From: Litoditis marina
Lineage: Eukaryota > Nematoda > Chromadorea > Rhabditida > Rhabditidae
DNA length: 64,000 bases
Direction: 5' to 3'
Assembly: GCA_964036275.1 (NCBI GenBank)
Contig: OZ038435.1
Coordinates: forward strand, 1,798,001 to 1,862,000
The notes below the pieces were generated by a model. The model saw only the letters and a program-made list of their open reading frames with translations, was not told the origin of the DNA and did no database searches. Both the position numbers and the translations under genes were made by a program. How positions within the stretch are numbered: the stretch's first letter is position 1; each line of letters starts with the position of its first letter. Below are positions 35,217 through 48,402 of this stretch, in pieces.

Positions 35217-35878
35217 GGTTGAACAAATTTCGCGGGTTGAACAAATGTCACCTAAACAGTCAGAACAAACACGGTTACACTAGAAATGAAATGAATAGTC
35301 ACGTAAAGTTAGCATTCTATTCAGGCATCGTGCTTTTTGTCATTGTACGTTTCTGAGTTCTGCTGTGTTGAACATGTTTCACGTAACCGTGTAATTGACT
35401 AACAGTATACTGAATGGAAAAGAATCAACTCTTATCGCTATATTTCATTGTTGTTTATGATGGTGGACAGTCACATGGAACGTAGGAACGGCATGAGAAA
35501 ATCAGAAGGTGAATAGAAAACACTTCCTATAAATCAAATCACTCACTCTTATTTCTGCTTTGCTTCGCCATGGCACTTAAAGGGGGACAGAAAGGACAGT
35601 TAATGTGAAAGAGCTGCTCGAAAGAGATTCATGAGAGACTCATGAATACTATTCTTTATTCAAACTAACCAACCTATTTTGCATACGGCTCACATGTTTT
35701 AGTCTGTTTTGTCGCGCGCAACGCTATGTTTAGGTACCATGAGGTACCTAAACTAGCTTTCTATTCTGCCCTCCTTTAATGAACTCATGTGTTAATCTAC
35801 CAATCAAAATGTGCACTGTTGCTGATGTTTTCTCATTATTAACATTACCCTGAGAAACACCCGAACATCGTAGCGATT
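35217..35878 (+). repeat. Duplicated leader segment, copy 2 (without MITE)
   Basis: Repeats 3579-4595 from GCGGGTTGAACAAATGTCACC to ACCCGAACATCGTA, lacking the 370-bp element and with a degenerate palindrome (GGTACCATGAGGTACC). A third copy follows at once, so the leader is itself in tandem here. Confidence 0.8.
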
Positions 35879-37105
35879 CGATTGATCAATATAACCTGAG
35901 TCTGTCAGATAACGTGTTTTTTGGGTCTATCTGTCAGGATGACACATTATTTAGGTCAAACTTTAACATGATTCACTGTTTCGCGGGTTGAACAAATGTC
36001 ACCTAAACAGTCAGAAAAACACGGTAACACTAAAAAAAATGAATAGTCACGTAAAGTTAGCATTCTATTGAGGCATCGTGCTTTTTGTCATTGCACGTTT
36101 CTGAGTTCTGCTGTGTTGAACAAGTTTCACGTAACCGTTTAATTGACTAACGGTATACTGAATAGCAAAGAATCAACTCTTATCGCTATATCGCGCGCAG
36201 CGCGAAGCGCTGCGCAGATTCGTTTTTGATCACAACATTGCGGACTTTCAAAAGTGGTTTTATGCCATTTTCTCAAAAACTCCTGAACGGATTTTTGAGA
36301 TTTTGATGGAAAGAGATAGAGGAGGAAAGGCTTTATCATTGAGCTATTCGATATTTAATGTGCGACCAGTGATCTACAGTTATGCTGAATATCTTCTCTC
36401 AAAAATGTCTTCCGACGGCGGCCGCGTGGCGTGGCGCGGCGTGGCGCGGCGTGGCGGCCGCAAAACCGACGAATTCAACCGATTCGTCTGAAATTTGGAA
36501 TATAGTTAGAAACAGCAGAGTTATGTGTAAATCTGAAATCTTGGACCAATTGGTTAAAAATGAGCCATTTTATCGCCTTGGAAACATTGCATTTAGCTGC
36601 TTTTACAACCACTTCTAGATGTGCGGAGTGTGCGAAGTGAGCTGTTGTTTCGTTTTTTGGTAGTTTGAGTAGATTAAAGTATATTGAATAAGCAATTAGG
36701 TTAATCTGTAGAGATCCTGAGTTTTTCATGGTCTGTGGGAAGACATTGAGAGACTTTTTTGAGCTTTTTGAATTTTTCGTGAAACTCAGATTATAGCGGA
36801 ACGGTTTCTTTAAAGGGGACAGAAAGGACAGTTAATGTGAATAAGCTGCTCGAAAGAGATTCATGAGGAACTCATAAATACTATTCTTCATTCAAACTAA
36901 CCAACCTATTTTGCAAACGGTTCACATGTTTTAGTCTGTTTTGTCGCGCGCAACGCTATGTTTAGGTACCCCGGGGTACCTAAATTAGCTTTCTATTCTG
37001 CCCTCCTTTAATGAACTCATGTGTTAATCTACGAATCAAAATGTGCACTTTTGCTGATGTTTTCTCATTATTAACATTACTCTGAGAAACACCCGAACAT
37101 TGAAT
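35879..37105 (+). repeat. Duplicated leader segment, copy 3, with replaced middle
   Basis: Begins GATTGATCAATATAACCTGAG like 3473. It follows the leader to CGCTATAT (about 36,190), is replaced by a GC-rich piece, and resumes at AAAGGGGACAGAAAGG (36,811) to the 24-bp palindrome at 36,961 and on into the lectin gene. Confidence 0.75.
36189..36810. other. Inserted or replaced GC-island sequence
   Basis: Contains an inverted cluster GCGCAGCGCGAAGCGCTGCGC and a block with GGCGGCCGCGTGGCG repeats ending GTGGCGGCCGC. The rest is AT-rich without a gene. Absent from the other two leader copies. Confidence 0.5.
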
Positions 37106-37341
37106 CAGGGTCGAAAGGATTTGTAAGTTATATAACTATATTACCATCCAAAACGTCCTAGTGACTCAAATATATTTTGTTCAAATAAATAACCTAATAT
37201 TATTTATACTGTTTTTTTTATGATGTAGCCAACTACTTTCCTATCCAAGCTTTCAGAGATGAAAGTTACGTGAAGTCAATAAATTTAGAAATGAATATTC
37301 GTTGTGTTTCATGAAGTTATCAAGATTTCAAATGAGGAAAC

Positions 37342-37347
37342 TTTATT
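37342..37347 (-). terminator. Polyadenylation signal of lectin gene copy 2
   Basis: AATAAA on the minus strand about 30 bases after the stop at 37,378-37,380. Confidence 0.6.
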
Positions 37348-37377
37348 CATATATACAAATAATTGGAACAAAACAGC

Positions 37378-38325
37378 TCAAAGATCGGTTTTGACGCAGT
37401 AGTTTGTGGACGCACAGGGTCTTGACTCGCAGGTATAGTCGAATCCATTTCTACAGTCAGTCTGGACCCATTTGGTTCCGTTGGTTCCGTTGGAGACGTA
37501 GACACAGGAGCCATCGGCACCGCTCGAGGGGGTATGGCCACCAGTCCAAGGCTGGTAGTTGCCAGACAGCTGGAAGAATTTAGACTAGACTTTTACTGAA
37601 CTGTCTCGCATTTGCACTAACCGGTTAGCAGCCCGGAAAACTCTCGTTGTATACTGTCTATTGGTTATTCACCTAGTTGTTTCAGTGGTAACCCATACAA
37701 ACATTTTCACTACACTTTTTGTTAAAACAAACTAACAGTCGTTCCATCGCTCCATTTCCATTGTTTCGAGTTGCTGTCGAACGAAAGTCCAATGAAGAAC
37801 TTGGCAGCAGAGTTGTAACCTGAAATGTTAGTTGATTTATAAGTAAAACTCTTCCGTATTTCAGGATGAACTCTGTTCTCTAGGTTTCAGGGTCAATGGG
37901 AAAACTGACCTTATTAGTGAGAATGTTTGTCAAAGAAATGACAAAACCTGAATAAAGTTCAACTAACCGTCAGTCAGAAACTGGTTCTTTCTCTCACTCT
38001 GATCCTTTGCAATGTATCCATTGTTGTACTTGTTCTTGCAGTTGTTGCTCGCCACGTGGAAGTTGTTTTGAATGTCCACAGCGTAGTAGCAGCCTGGATT
38101 ATCATAATTTGATGTGACTAACTCAGAGAAAAAAGAAACGTACTGTACGTCGTTACAAAAAACAACATTTCATTTGCGACCCAGTAATTCTGCTAATAAG
38201 TTCTTTAGTATAGTCGGTTCCACGCACTTATAACCCTCTACAGTAATCTGAGCAAACTTCCAGGTCAGCTTTGGGAAGTTTGATTTATTTGGAATGATTT
38301 CAAATGTTGCTATTCTGTTCTCTAC
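37378..38325 (-). CDS. C-type lectin-like gene, copy 2, partial at 5' end
   Basis: Exons 38,224-38,325, 37,968-38,142, 37,737-37,819 and 37,378-37,569, same phases as copy 1. The codon that is TAA in copy 1 is CAA here (GCTGTGGACATTCAAAAC), so the lectin-like domain is open throughout, about 149 codons in the exons seen. Motifs: NPGCYYAVDIQNNFHVA, LFIGLSFDSN, WKLSDG, NYQPWTGG, CVYVSNGTNGTKWV, DYTCESRPC. Typical EPN/QPD calcium motifs are missing, so sugar binding is uncertain. No signal peptide or start codon could be attached; the 5' part may be lost near the satellite, as in copy 1. It could be a functional secreted lectin if a distant first exon exists, otherwise a 5'-truncated pseudogene. 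Confidence 0.6.
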
Positions 38326-38797
38326 CTGCACTCATACACACTCTGTTGGTTTGAAACCAAAATGATGATTTATACATCAGAAAAAGCCTCCTGAATATTT
38401 TACAGATTACTGTAGAAGGACATTGATTGGTGAAACAAACTATACAGTGGTTGGCATTTCTCCACTGTCATTGCTTCGTTTTTTTGTAAACTTTGCCCCT
38501 CTTATCTGATAAAGAGAAGAATAAGAACAAGAACTGATGAAGCTATCATTTCTCACCTTCAGTTGGGGTCTGTCGGGGGCTATTCGAGAGAGATTTGAAG
38601 TTGTGTGGACAGAAACAATTGGCTGGAATGGAAAATTTAGTGAAAACGCTACTTTTAAAACTGAATATTTACAACTTGTCAGAAAATATACACATGGTTT
38701 CGTTTTAACACAGAGTTCCAAGAGGGTAAATAATACCGAAGATCGATTATCGTCACACTGAGCATTCATGAGGGAGTTCATTGATCCGGCTCCGATC
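38326..38797. other. Upstream of lectin copy 2
   Basis: Matches 5816-6293. Relative to copy 1 it lacks four bases near 38,462 and two T in a T run near 38,480, which changes all open frames. A plus-strand frame at 38,537 begins MKLSFLTFSW. No exon assigned. Confidence 0.4.
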
Positions 38798-41700
38798 CAG
38801 ATCCGGCGTTCTAGTGTCGGCGACTGCTCCCTTGCGGTACTAAGAGTATATCCTCCACCCAAACACTCGTTGCTTAACCCGCGTCTAGCTCGTGACTTGC
38901 ATCACAGCGGGAAGCTTGAAGTAAACTCTGGACCTGCGGCTATTACCCCAGATCCGGCGTTCTAGTGTCGGCGACTGTTCCCTTGCGGTACTAAGAGTAT
39001 ATCCTCCACCCAAACACTCGTTGCTTAACCCGCGTCTAGCTCGTGACTTGCATCACAGCGGGAAGCTTGAAGTAAACTCTGGACCTGCGGCTATTACCCC
39101 AGATCCGGCGTTCTAGTGTCGGCGACTGTTCCCTTGCGGTACTAAGAGTATATCCTCCACCCAAACACTCGTTGCTTAACCCGCGTCTAGCTCGTGACTT
39201 GCATCACAGCGGGAAGCTTGAAGTAAACTCTGGACCTGCGGCTATTACCCCAGATCCGGCGTTCTAGTGTCGGCGACTGTTCCCTTGCAGTACTAAGAGT
39301 ATATCCTCCACCCAAACACTCGTTGCTTAACCCGCGTCTAGCTCGTGACTTGCATCACAGCGGGAAGCTTGAAGTAAACTCTGGACCTGCGGCTATTACC
39401 CCAGATCCGGCGTTCTAGTGTCGGCGACTGTTCCCTTGCGGTACTAAGAGTATATCCTCCACCCAAACACTCGTTGCTTAACCCGCGTCTAGCTCGTGAC
39501 TTGCATCACAGCGGGAAGCTTGAAGTAAACTCTGGACCTGCGGCTATTACCCCAGATCCGGCGTTCTTGTGTCGGCGACTGTTCCCTTGCGGTACTAAGA
39601 GTATATCCTCCACCCAAACACTCGTTGCTTAACCCGCGTCTAGCTCGTGACTTGCATCACAGCGGGAAGCTTGAAGTAAACTCTGGACCTGCGGCTATTA
39701 CCCCAGATCCGGCGTTCTAGTGTCGGCGACTGTTCCCTTGCGGTACTAAGAGTATATCCTCCACCCAAACACTCGTTGCTTAACCCGCGTCTAGCTCGTG
39801 ACTTGCATCACAGCGGGAAGCTTGAAGTAAACTCTGGACCTGCGGCTATTACCCCAGATCCGGCGTTCTAGTGTCGGCGACTGTTCCCTTGCGGTACTAA
39901 GAGTATATCCTCCAATCAAACACTCGTTGCTTAACCCGCGTCTAGCTCGTGACTTGCATCACAGCGGGAAGCTTGAAGTAAACTCTGGACCTGCGGCTAT
40001 TACCCCAGATCCGGCGTTCTAGTGTCGGCGACTGTTCCCTTGCGGTACTAAGAGTATATCCTCCACCCAAACACTCGTTGCTTAACCCGCGTCTAGCTCG
40101 TGACTTGCATCACAGCGGGAAGCTTGAAGTAAACTCTGGACCTGCGGCTATTACCCCAGATCCGGCGTTCTAGTGTCGGCGACTGTTCCCTTGCGGTACT
40201 AAGAGTATATCCTCCACCCAAACACTCGTTGCTTAACCCGCGTCTAGCTCGTGACTTGCATCACAGCGGGAAGCTTGAAGTAAACTCTGGACCTGCGGCT
40301 ATTACCCCAGATCCGGCGTTCTAGTGTCGGCGACTGTTCCCTTGCGGTACTAAGAGTAGATCCTCCACCCAAACACTCGTTGCTTAACCCGCGTCTAGCT
40401 CGTGACTTGTATCACAGCGGGAAGCTTGAAGTAAACTCTGGACCTGCGGCTATTACCCCAGATCCGGCGTTCTAGTGTCGGCGACTGTTCCCTTGCGGTA
40501 CTAAGAGTATATCCTCCACCCAAACACTCGTTGCTTAACCCGCGTCTAGCTCGTGACTTGCATCACAGCGGGAAGCTTGAAGTAAACTCTGGACCTGTGG
40601 CTATTACCCCAGATCCGGCGTTCTAGTGTCGGCGACTGTTCCCTTGCGGTACTAAGAGTATATCCTCCACCCAAACACTCGTTGCTTAACCCGCGTCTAG
40701 CTCCTGACTTGCATCACAGCGGGAAACTTGAAGTAAACTCTGGACCTGCGGCTATTACCCAAGGTCCGGCGTTCTAGTGTCGGCGACTGTTCCCTTGCGG
40801 TACTAAGAGTATGTCCTACACCCAAACACTCGTTGCTTAACCCGCGTCTAGCTCGTGACTTGCATCACAGCGGGAAGCTTGAAGTAAACTCTGGACCTGC
40901 GGCTATTACCCCAGATCCGGCGTTCTAGTGTCGGCGACTGTTCCCTTGCGGTACTAAGAGTATATCCTCCACCCAAACACTCGTTGCTTAACCCGCGTCT
41001 AGCTCGTGACTTGCATCACAGCGGGAAGCTTGAAGTAAACTCTGGACCTGCGGCTATTACCCCAGATCCGGCGTTCTAGTGTCGGCAACTGTTCCCTTGC
41101 GGTACTAAGAGTTTATCCTCCACCCAAACACTCGTTGCTTAACCCGCGTCTAGCTCGTGACTTGCATCACAGCGGGAAGCTTGAAGTAAACTCTGGACCT
41201 GCGGCTATTACCCCAGTTCGGCGTTCTAGTGTCGGCGACTGTTCCCTTGCGGTACTAAGAGTATATCCTCCACCCAAACACTCGTTGCTTAACCCGCGTC
41301 TAGCTCGTGACTTGCACCACAGCGGGAAGCTTGAAGTAAATTCTGGACCTGCGGCTATTACCCCAGATCCGGCGTTCTAGTGTCGGCGACTGTTCCCTTG
41401 CGGTACTAAGAGTATATCCTCCACCCAAACACTCGTTGCTTAACCCGCGTCTAGCTCGTGACTTGCATCACAGCGGGAAGCTTGAAGTAAACTCTGGACC
41501 TGCGGCTATTACCCCAGATCCGGCGTTCTAGTGTCGGCGACTGTTCCCTTGCGGTACTAAGAGTATATCCTCCACCCAAACACTCGTTGCTTAACCCGCG
41601 TCTAGCTCGTGACTTGCATCACAGCGGGAAGCTTGAAGTAAACTCTGGACCTGCGGCTATTACCCCAGTTCGGCGTTCTAGTGTCGGCGACTGTTCCCTT

Positions 41701-44700
41701 GCGGTACTAAGAGTATATCCTCCACCCAAACACTCGTTGCTTAACCCGCGTCTAGCTCGTGACTTGCACCACAGCGGGAAGCTTGAAGTAAACTCTGGAC
41801 CTGCGGCTATTACCCCAGATCCGGCGTTCTAGTGTCGGCGACTGTTCCCTTGCGGTACTAAGAGTATATCCTCCACCCAAACACTCGTTGCTTAACCCGC
41901 GTCTAGCTCGTGACTTGCATCACAGCGGGAAGCTTGAAGTAAACTCTGGACCTGCGGCTATTACCTCAGATCCGGCGTTCTAGTGTCGGCGACTGTTCCC
42001 TTGCGGTACTAAGAGTAGATCCTCCACCCAAACACTCGTTGCTTAACCCGCGTCTAGCTCGTGACTTGCATCACAGCGGGAAGTTTGAAGTAAACTCTGG
42101 ACCTGCGGCTATTACCCCAGATCCGGCGTTCTAGTGTCGGCGACTGTTCCCTTGCGGTACTAAGAGTAGATCCTCCACCCAAACACTCGTTGCTTAACCC
42201 GCGTCTAGCTCGTGACTTGTATCACAGCGGGAAGCTTGAAGTAAACTCTGGACCTGCGGCTATTACCCCAGATCCGGCATTCTAGTGTCGGCGACTGTTC
42301 CCTTGCGGTACTAAGAGTAGATCCTCCACCCAAACACTCGTTGCTTAACCCGCGTCTAGCTCGTGACTTGCATCACAGCGGGAAGCTTGAAGTAAACTCT
42401 GGACCTGCGGCTATTACCCCAGATCCGGCATTCTAGTGTCGGCGACTGTTCCCTTGCGGTACTAAGAGTAGATCCTCCACCCAAACACTCGTTGCTTAAC
42501 CCGCGTCTAGCTCGTGACTTGCATCACAGCGGGAAGCTTGAAGTAAACTCTGGACCTGCGGCTATTACCCCAGATCCGGCGTTCTAGTGTCGGCGACTGT
42601 TCCCTTGCGGTACTAAGAGTATATCCTCCACCCAAACACTCGTTGCTTAACCCGCGTCTAGCTCGTGACTTGCATCACAGCGGGAAGCTTGAATTAAACT
42701 CTGGACCTGCGGCTATTACCCCAGATCCGGCGTTCTAGTGTCGGCGACTGTTCCCTTGCGGTACTAAGAGTATATCCTCCACCCAAACACTCGTTGCTTA
42801 ACCCGCGTCTAGCTCGTGACTTGCATCACAGCGGGAAGCTTGAATTAAACTCTGGACCTGCGGCTATTACCCCAGATCCGGCGTTCTAGTGTCGGCGACT
42901 GTTCCCTTGCGGTACTAAGAGTATATCCTCCACCCAAACACTCGTTGCTTAACCCGCGTCTAGCTCGTGACTTGCATCACAGCGGGAAGCTTGAAGTAAA
43001 CTCTGGACCTGCGGCTATTACCCCAGATCCGGCGTTCTAGTGTCGGCGACTGTTCCCTTGCGGTACTAAGAGTATATCCTCCACCCGAACACTTGTTGCT
43101 TAACCCGCGTCTAGCTCGTGACTTGCATCACAGTGGGAAGCTTGAATTAAACTCTGGACCTGCGGCTATTACCCCAGATCCGGCGTTCTAGTGTCGGCGA
43201 CTGTTCCCTTGCGGTACTAAGAGTATATCCTCCACCCAAACGCTCGTTGCTTAACCCGCGTCTAGCTCGTGACTTGCATCACAGCGGGAAGCTTGAATTA
43301 AACTCTGGACCTGCGGCTATTACCCCAGATCCGGCGTTCTAGTGTCGGCGACTGTTCCCTTGCGGTACTAAGAGTATATCCTCCACCCAAACACTCGTTG
43401 CTTAACCCGCGTCTAGCTCGTGACTTGCATCACAGCGGGAAGCTTGAATTAAACTCTGGACCTGCGGCTATTACCCCAGATCCGGCGTTCTAGTGTCGGC
43501 GACTGTTCCCTTGCGGTACTGAGAGTATATCCTCCACCCAAACACTCGTTGCTTAACCCGCGTCTAGCTCGTGACTTGCATCACAGCGGGAAGCTTGAAT
43601 TAAACTCTGGACCTGCGGCTATTACCCCAGATCCGGCGTTCTAGTGTCGGCGACTGTTCCCTTGCGGTACTAAGAGTATATCCTCCACCCAAACACTCGT
43701 TGCTTAACCCGCGTCTAGCTCGTGACTTGCATCACAGCGGGAAGCTTGAAGTAAACTCTGGACCTGCGGCTATTACCCCAGATCCGGCGTTCTAGTGTCG
43801 GCGACTGTTCCCTTGCGGTACTAAGAGTAGATCCTCCACCCAAACACTCGTTGCTTAACCCGCGTCTAGCTCGTGACTTGCATCACAGCGGGAAGCTTGA
43901 AGTAAACTCTGGACCTGCGGCTATTACCCCAGATCCGGCGTTCTAGTGTCGGCGACTGTTCCCTTGCGGTACTAAGAGTAGATCCTCCACCCAAACACTC
44001 GTTGCTTAACCCGCGTCTAGCTCGTGACTTGCATCACAGCGGGAAGCTTGAAGTAAACTCTGGACCTGCGGCTATTACCCCAGATCCGGCGTTCTAGTGT
44101 CGGCGACTGTTCCCTTGCGGTAATAAGAGTATATCCTCCACCCGAACACTCGTTGCTTAACCCGCGTCTAGCTCGTGACTTGCATCACAGCGGGAAGCTT
44201 GAAGTAAACTCTGGACCTGCGGCTATTACCCCAGATCCGGCGTTCTAGTGTCGGCGACTGTTCCCTTGCGGTAATAAGAGTATATCCTCCACCCAAACAC
44301 TCGTTGCTTAACCCGCGTCTAGCTCGTGACTTGCATCACAGCGGGAAGCTTGAATTAAACTCTGGACCTGCGGCTATTACCCCAGATCCGGCGTTCTAGT
44401 GTCGGCGACTGTTCCCTTGCGGTACTAAGAGTATATCCTCCACCCAAACACTCGTTGCTTAACCCGCGTCTAGCTCGTGACTTGCATCACAGCGGGAAGC
44501 TTGAATTAAACTCTGGACCTGCGGCTATTACCCCAGATCCGGCGTTCTAGTGTCGGCGACTGTTCCCTTGCGGTACTAAGAGTATATCCTCCACCCAAAC
44601 ACTCGTTGCTTAACCCGCGTCTAGCTCGTGACTTGCATCACAGCGGGAAGCTTGAAGTAAACTCTGGACCTGCGGCTATTACCCCAGATCCGGCGTTCTA

Positions 44701-45752
44701 GTGTCGGCGACTGTTCCCTTGCGGTACTAAGAGTATATCCTCCACCCGAACACTTGTTGCTTAACCCGCGTCTAGCTCGTGACTTGCATCACAGTGGGAA
44801 GCTTGAATTAAACTCTGGACCTGCGGCTATTACCCCAGATCCGGCGTTCTAGTGTCGGCGACTGTTCCCTTGCGGTACTAAGAGTATATCCTCCACCCAA
44901 ACGCTCGTTGCTTAACCCGCGTCTAGCTCGTGACTTGCATCACAGCGGGAAGCTTGAATTAAACTCTGGACCTGCGGCTATTACCCCAGATCCGGCGTTC
45001 TAGTGTCGGCGACTGTTCCCTTGCGGTACTAAGAGTATATCCTCCACCCAAACACTCGTTGCTTAACCCGCGTCTAGCTCGTGACTTGCATCACAGCGGG
45101 AAGCTTGAATTAAACTCTGGACCTGCGGCTATTACCCCAGATCCGGCGTTCTAGTGTCGGCGACTGTTCCCTTGCGGTACTGAGAGTATATCCTCCACCC
45201 AAACACTCGTTGCTTAACCCGCGTCTAGCTCGTGACTTGCATCACAGCGGGAAGCTTGAATTAAACTCTGGACCTGCGGCTATTACCCCAGATCCGGCGT
45301 TCTAGTGTCGGCGACTGTTCCCTTGCGGTACTAAGAGTATATCCTCCACCCAAACACTCGTTGCTTAACCCGCGTCTAGCTCGTGACTTGCATCACAGCG
45401 GGAAGCTTGAAGTAAACTCTGGACCTGCGGCTATTACCCCAGATCCGGCGTTCTAGTGTCGGCGACTGTTCCCTTGCGGTACTAAGAGTAGATCCTCCAC
45501 CCAAACACTCGTTGCTTAACCCGCGTCTAGCTCGTGACTTGCATCACAGCGGGAAGCTTGAAGTAAACTCTGGACCTGCGGCTATTACCCCAGATCCGGC
45601 GTTCTAGTGTCGGCGACTGTTCCCTTGCGGTAATAAGAGTATATCCTCCACCCGAACACTTGTTGCTTAACCCGCGTCTAGCTCGTGACTTGCATCACAG
45701 CGGGAAGCTTGAATTAAACTCTGGACTTGCGGCTATTACCCCAGATCCGGCG
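38798..45752 (+). repeat. 151-bp satellite array 2, about 46 units
   Basis: Same unit as array 1 and the same left and right junctions. The variant CCCGAACACTTGTTGC recurs at 43,084 and 44,745 and GGTACTGAGAG at about 43,518 and 45,179, both 1661 bp apart: an 11-unit higher-order period, different from the 13-unit one in array 1. Variants AATTAAAC and GGTAATAAG are frequent here and nearly absent from array 1, so the two arrays homogenised separately. Confidence 0.97.
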
Positions 45753-46557
45753 TATACCACGATATTGCATCGTTATTCACCTGTTCTTGCTCGCCTTATG
45801 GTACAGCAAAATATGAAGAACCCAGATATCGACGCGTGAATAGGCATATAAACACCAACCTCCGGAACACAGAAGACCTCCGGTAGCAGGTACAGTAGAC
45901 CACGCCAGAAGGCCTGAGCAGCGGACCTTGCTTAAAAGGGACAATACAAACCATTTATACTCTGTTCCAAGCACACTGATCAATCCTATAGAAATGGAAT
46001 TGGGATAAAAACCAAAGTGGTAGTTTTGAAAAACCTCGTTAACTGGTGAAAAGACGTGTGTTTGAATAGGAAATCCAAAAAATTCACTCCAAATAGGACC
46101 CAATTTTCAAGTGGAAAAGCATGACCGTAGGTTTACGGGAGGCGGGTCTGGCCAGATGGCGGCTTGTCGGGAGAGAGAAGTATGACAGAACATTCTCGCG
46201 TGATGTCTCCTTTGAACGACAATGTAGCTGATGGGAGGGCGCTAGTCGGGCGACACAATCATGCACGCACAACAAATGCTTTAAAAGTGTTTTCAGTGTT
46301 TTTTCATGTTTTCTAATTTGTCTCAGTTTGTTCTATATTAAAATGGAGAACATGCTAAGCATGTGCAATCTAAATAGGAATTGCCTGTTGCTATTTTTTC
46401 TGTTTGTAGTTTGCTCCAGTTCTCGCCAGGCGACGTTCGTAAACAGAATAGTGAGATCAAAGTTGTAGATGAAAAAAAGATGAATGTTGGAAAAGATGAA
46501 TACGAAAATTTCTTACAGTTTTCGTAATGTGATCCCCAAAAATGAAGCTATGTTTAC
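45753..46557 (+). repeat. Macro-repeat remnant D
   Basis: TATACCACGATATTGCATCG to CACGCCAGAAGG matches 14,911-15,061. It then continues directly as at 28,410 (TTGCTTAAAAGGGACAATAC), without a full 1.7-kb unit, consistent with deletion between two CACGCCAGAAGG starts or with the pre-expansion state. The stretch to 46,557 repeats 28,959-29,591. A 108-codon minus-strand open frame (45,777-46,103) has relatives in the other units. Confidence 0.75.
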
Positions 46558-46978
46558 CTGAATTTCCTAGCGCAGAACTTCAGCGAACCATTCCTCAGAA
46601 ACCCCATCACGGTACACGATGATCCGGGTCGGTTTCTGACCAGTGTGTCTGGAATGTATTACATTATTTAACATTCATCTTAGTGTATTTAAATTGAACT
46701 TTTGTCAATTTCAATGTCAAGTTCGAGCAAATTTGCTCGAGCTGTGTCATTCAGACGGTTTCCAAAGCTATGCACATATGAAAAAGCAAGAGTATAGTTT
46801 TGTAATAACAACGGATCAAAACAAGAATCAATGTTGAATATTCTGATGCGTACTTGTAGAAGGATAAGAGTCTCTCGCGAATAGCATCCAGAAGGCAGAC
46901 GAACGACTCGCGACAGTTGCGCTGCACCTTGACACTCGCTCCGTACATTTTAGCAAGAAGATCGATGTTGGCAACCAT
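46558..46978 (-). pseudogene. Argonaute PIWI-domain fragment, copy 2
   Basis: Exons 46,854-46,978 and 46,558-46,648 correspond to copy 1 and join in phase. The motif T-R-I-I-x-Y-R-D-G-V-S-E is kept. The first stop of copy 1 is TGG here, but the second (CGC TAG GAA) is shared. The last base before the donor of the first exon is A instead of G. No further Argonaute exons are present, so this is also a remnant. Confidence 0.8.
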
Positions 46979-47088
46979 CTAAATTGAAATTGTTTATTAT
47001 TCGAGAAGTTTTTGAAAACCAATTGAGTGGGCTCCAAGCGCATTGTAGTTGGGCAGAAATACACAAACTTCAAATACATTGCTATGTA

Positions 47089-47157
47089 CCTCCCGTAGCG
47101 CAGTGGTTAGCACCCTGCTTCGGAACTTTTGCTGGCAGGTTCGATTCCGGCGAGGGA
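47089..47157 (+). tRNA. tRNA-like sequence, copy 2
   Basis: A and B boxes as in copy 1, with one extra base in the anticodon region (CGGAACTTTT). The acceptor stem does not pair well. Probably a pseudogene or a tRNA-derived repeat. Confidence 0.45.
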
Positions 47158-47731
47158 AATTTCAATAATTCGGCACCCCCTATAAAACACATGGAATCAA
47201 AACACATTATCGCAACTTTACGAATGAGACTTATCACAAACCGAATAGTGGTATTCTACGCACACGTATCAGCAATCAACTTGCGTAAGTCCTGCGTAGC
47301 GTTCTAAACGCCTTCTCTTCTGCTGGCGAGATAGAATCAATTAGGTAGTTTGCTGTCTATGATAATAAAACAAACACTAAACAAACATACTACTGCTAGA
47401 CAACAAACTGTACTATTACAGTATGCTAGAAGTGAATTCAATAGTGACGTAAAGTCAGCATTCTAATGAGGAATCGTACAATTGGTCATTGCACTTTCCT
47501 GAGTTCTGCTGTGTTCAACCTGTATGACAGAACTGTGCAATTGACTAACAGTATACTTTTCCATTCACACAGAGTACAAGCGAGAGGCTGTTTACAGGTT
47601 TCGAGTAACCTTTGTTCATCTGATCGAGTTGTTTCTCATTCATTTTCTCTGGTTGCAGTGGACCAGTCGGTTAGTTTCAAGATTTGCTCCACTTGTTTTT
47701 AGTATTCTGACCATCTCCTTGTCGTCATTCT

Positions 47732-47971
47732 GTGGCCGTATTTTGTAATATCAAGTAGCCATGTAAGTTGCATTAGCAAATTTTCAATCGCTAATATCTG
47801 ACTCAGCTTTTGATAGTCCTCATGTATTTTGTTTGTTCTCAAAGGAACCATTTACTTCTTCAAAAATGAGCGAAGGAATGTTGTACCAAGAGTAGCAGCA
47901 GTGAATAACTTTCCATCTAGAATTTGCTCATGTAACTTACATGGCTACTTGGGCTTACAAAATGCGGCCAC
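47732..47971. mobile_element. MITE-like element, copy 2
   Basis: Counterpart of 30,771-31,010 with inverted GTGGCCGTATTTTGTAA ends. It came with the segment duplication. Confidence 0.7.
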
Positions 47972-48402
47972 TCGGCTCTGTGGCCGTATTCATGGACAAC
48001 CCGGCATCTTCATCCCAACCTGCGTCTCCTCAAACATATGCTATTTCTCTGCTCTCACATCCCGCTGGGATACGAGTGGCGCGAAATAGCGAGGCTGAGC
48101 GAGAGACGCAGGTTGGCATGAAGATGCCGGAATGGTCTGGCATGCTCCTGGGCTCCGTTTACATACTGTATCGTAGTTTTTCAGTTACAATTAGGCACTC
48201 TCTTGCAACTGTTTTTTTTTATTTTCTCCCAAACGGAAGTTTTCAAGCTGTATTTGCTGAGCAATAGTATGGATAGAGAAACATGCTGAATCGGAGGGAG
48301 TTCCAGATGGAGTTACATTTATTGCAGTTTTTGGATTCACTATTTGTGTTCATTTGTTGCTCATAGTATTGTTTTTAAGGCTAACCTTTTCGCTCTGGAC
48401 CG

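Noticed and set aside
41135..41832. 81-codon open frames in array 2
   Set aside because: Caused by units in which a CAGTTCGGCG variant shortens the unit by one base, so the frame continues. Satellite by-product.
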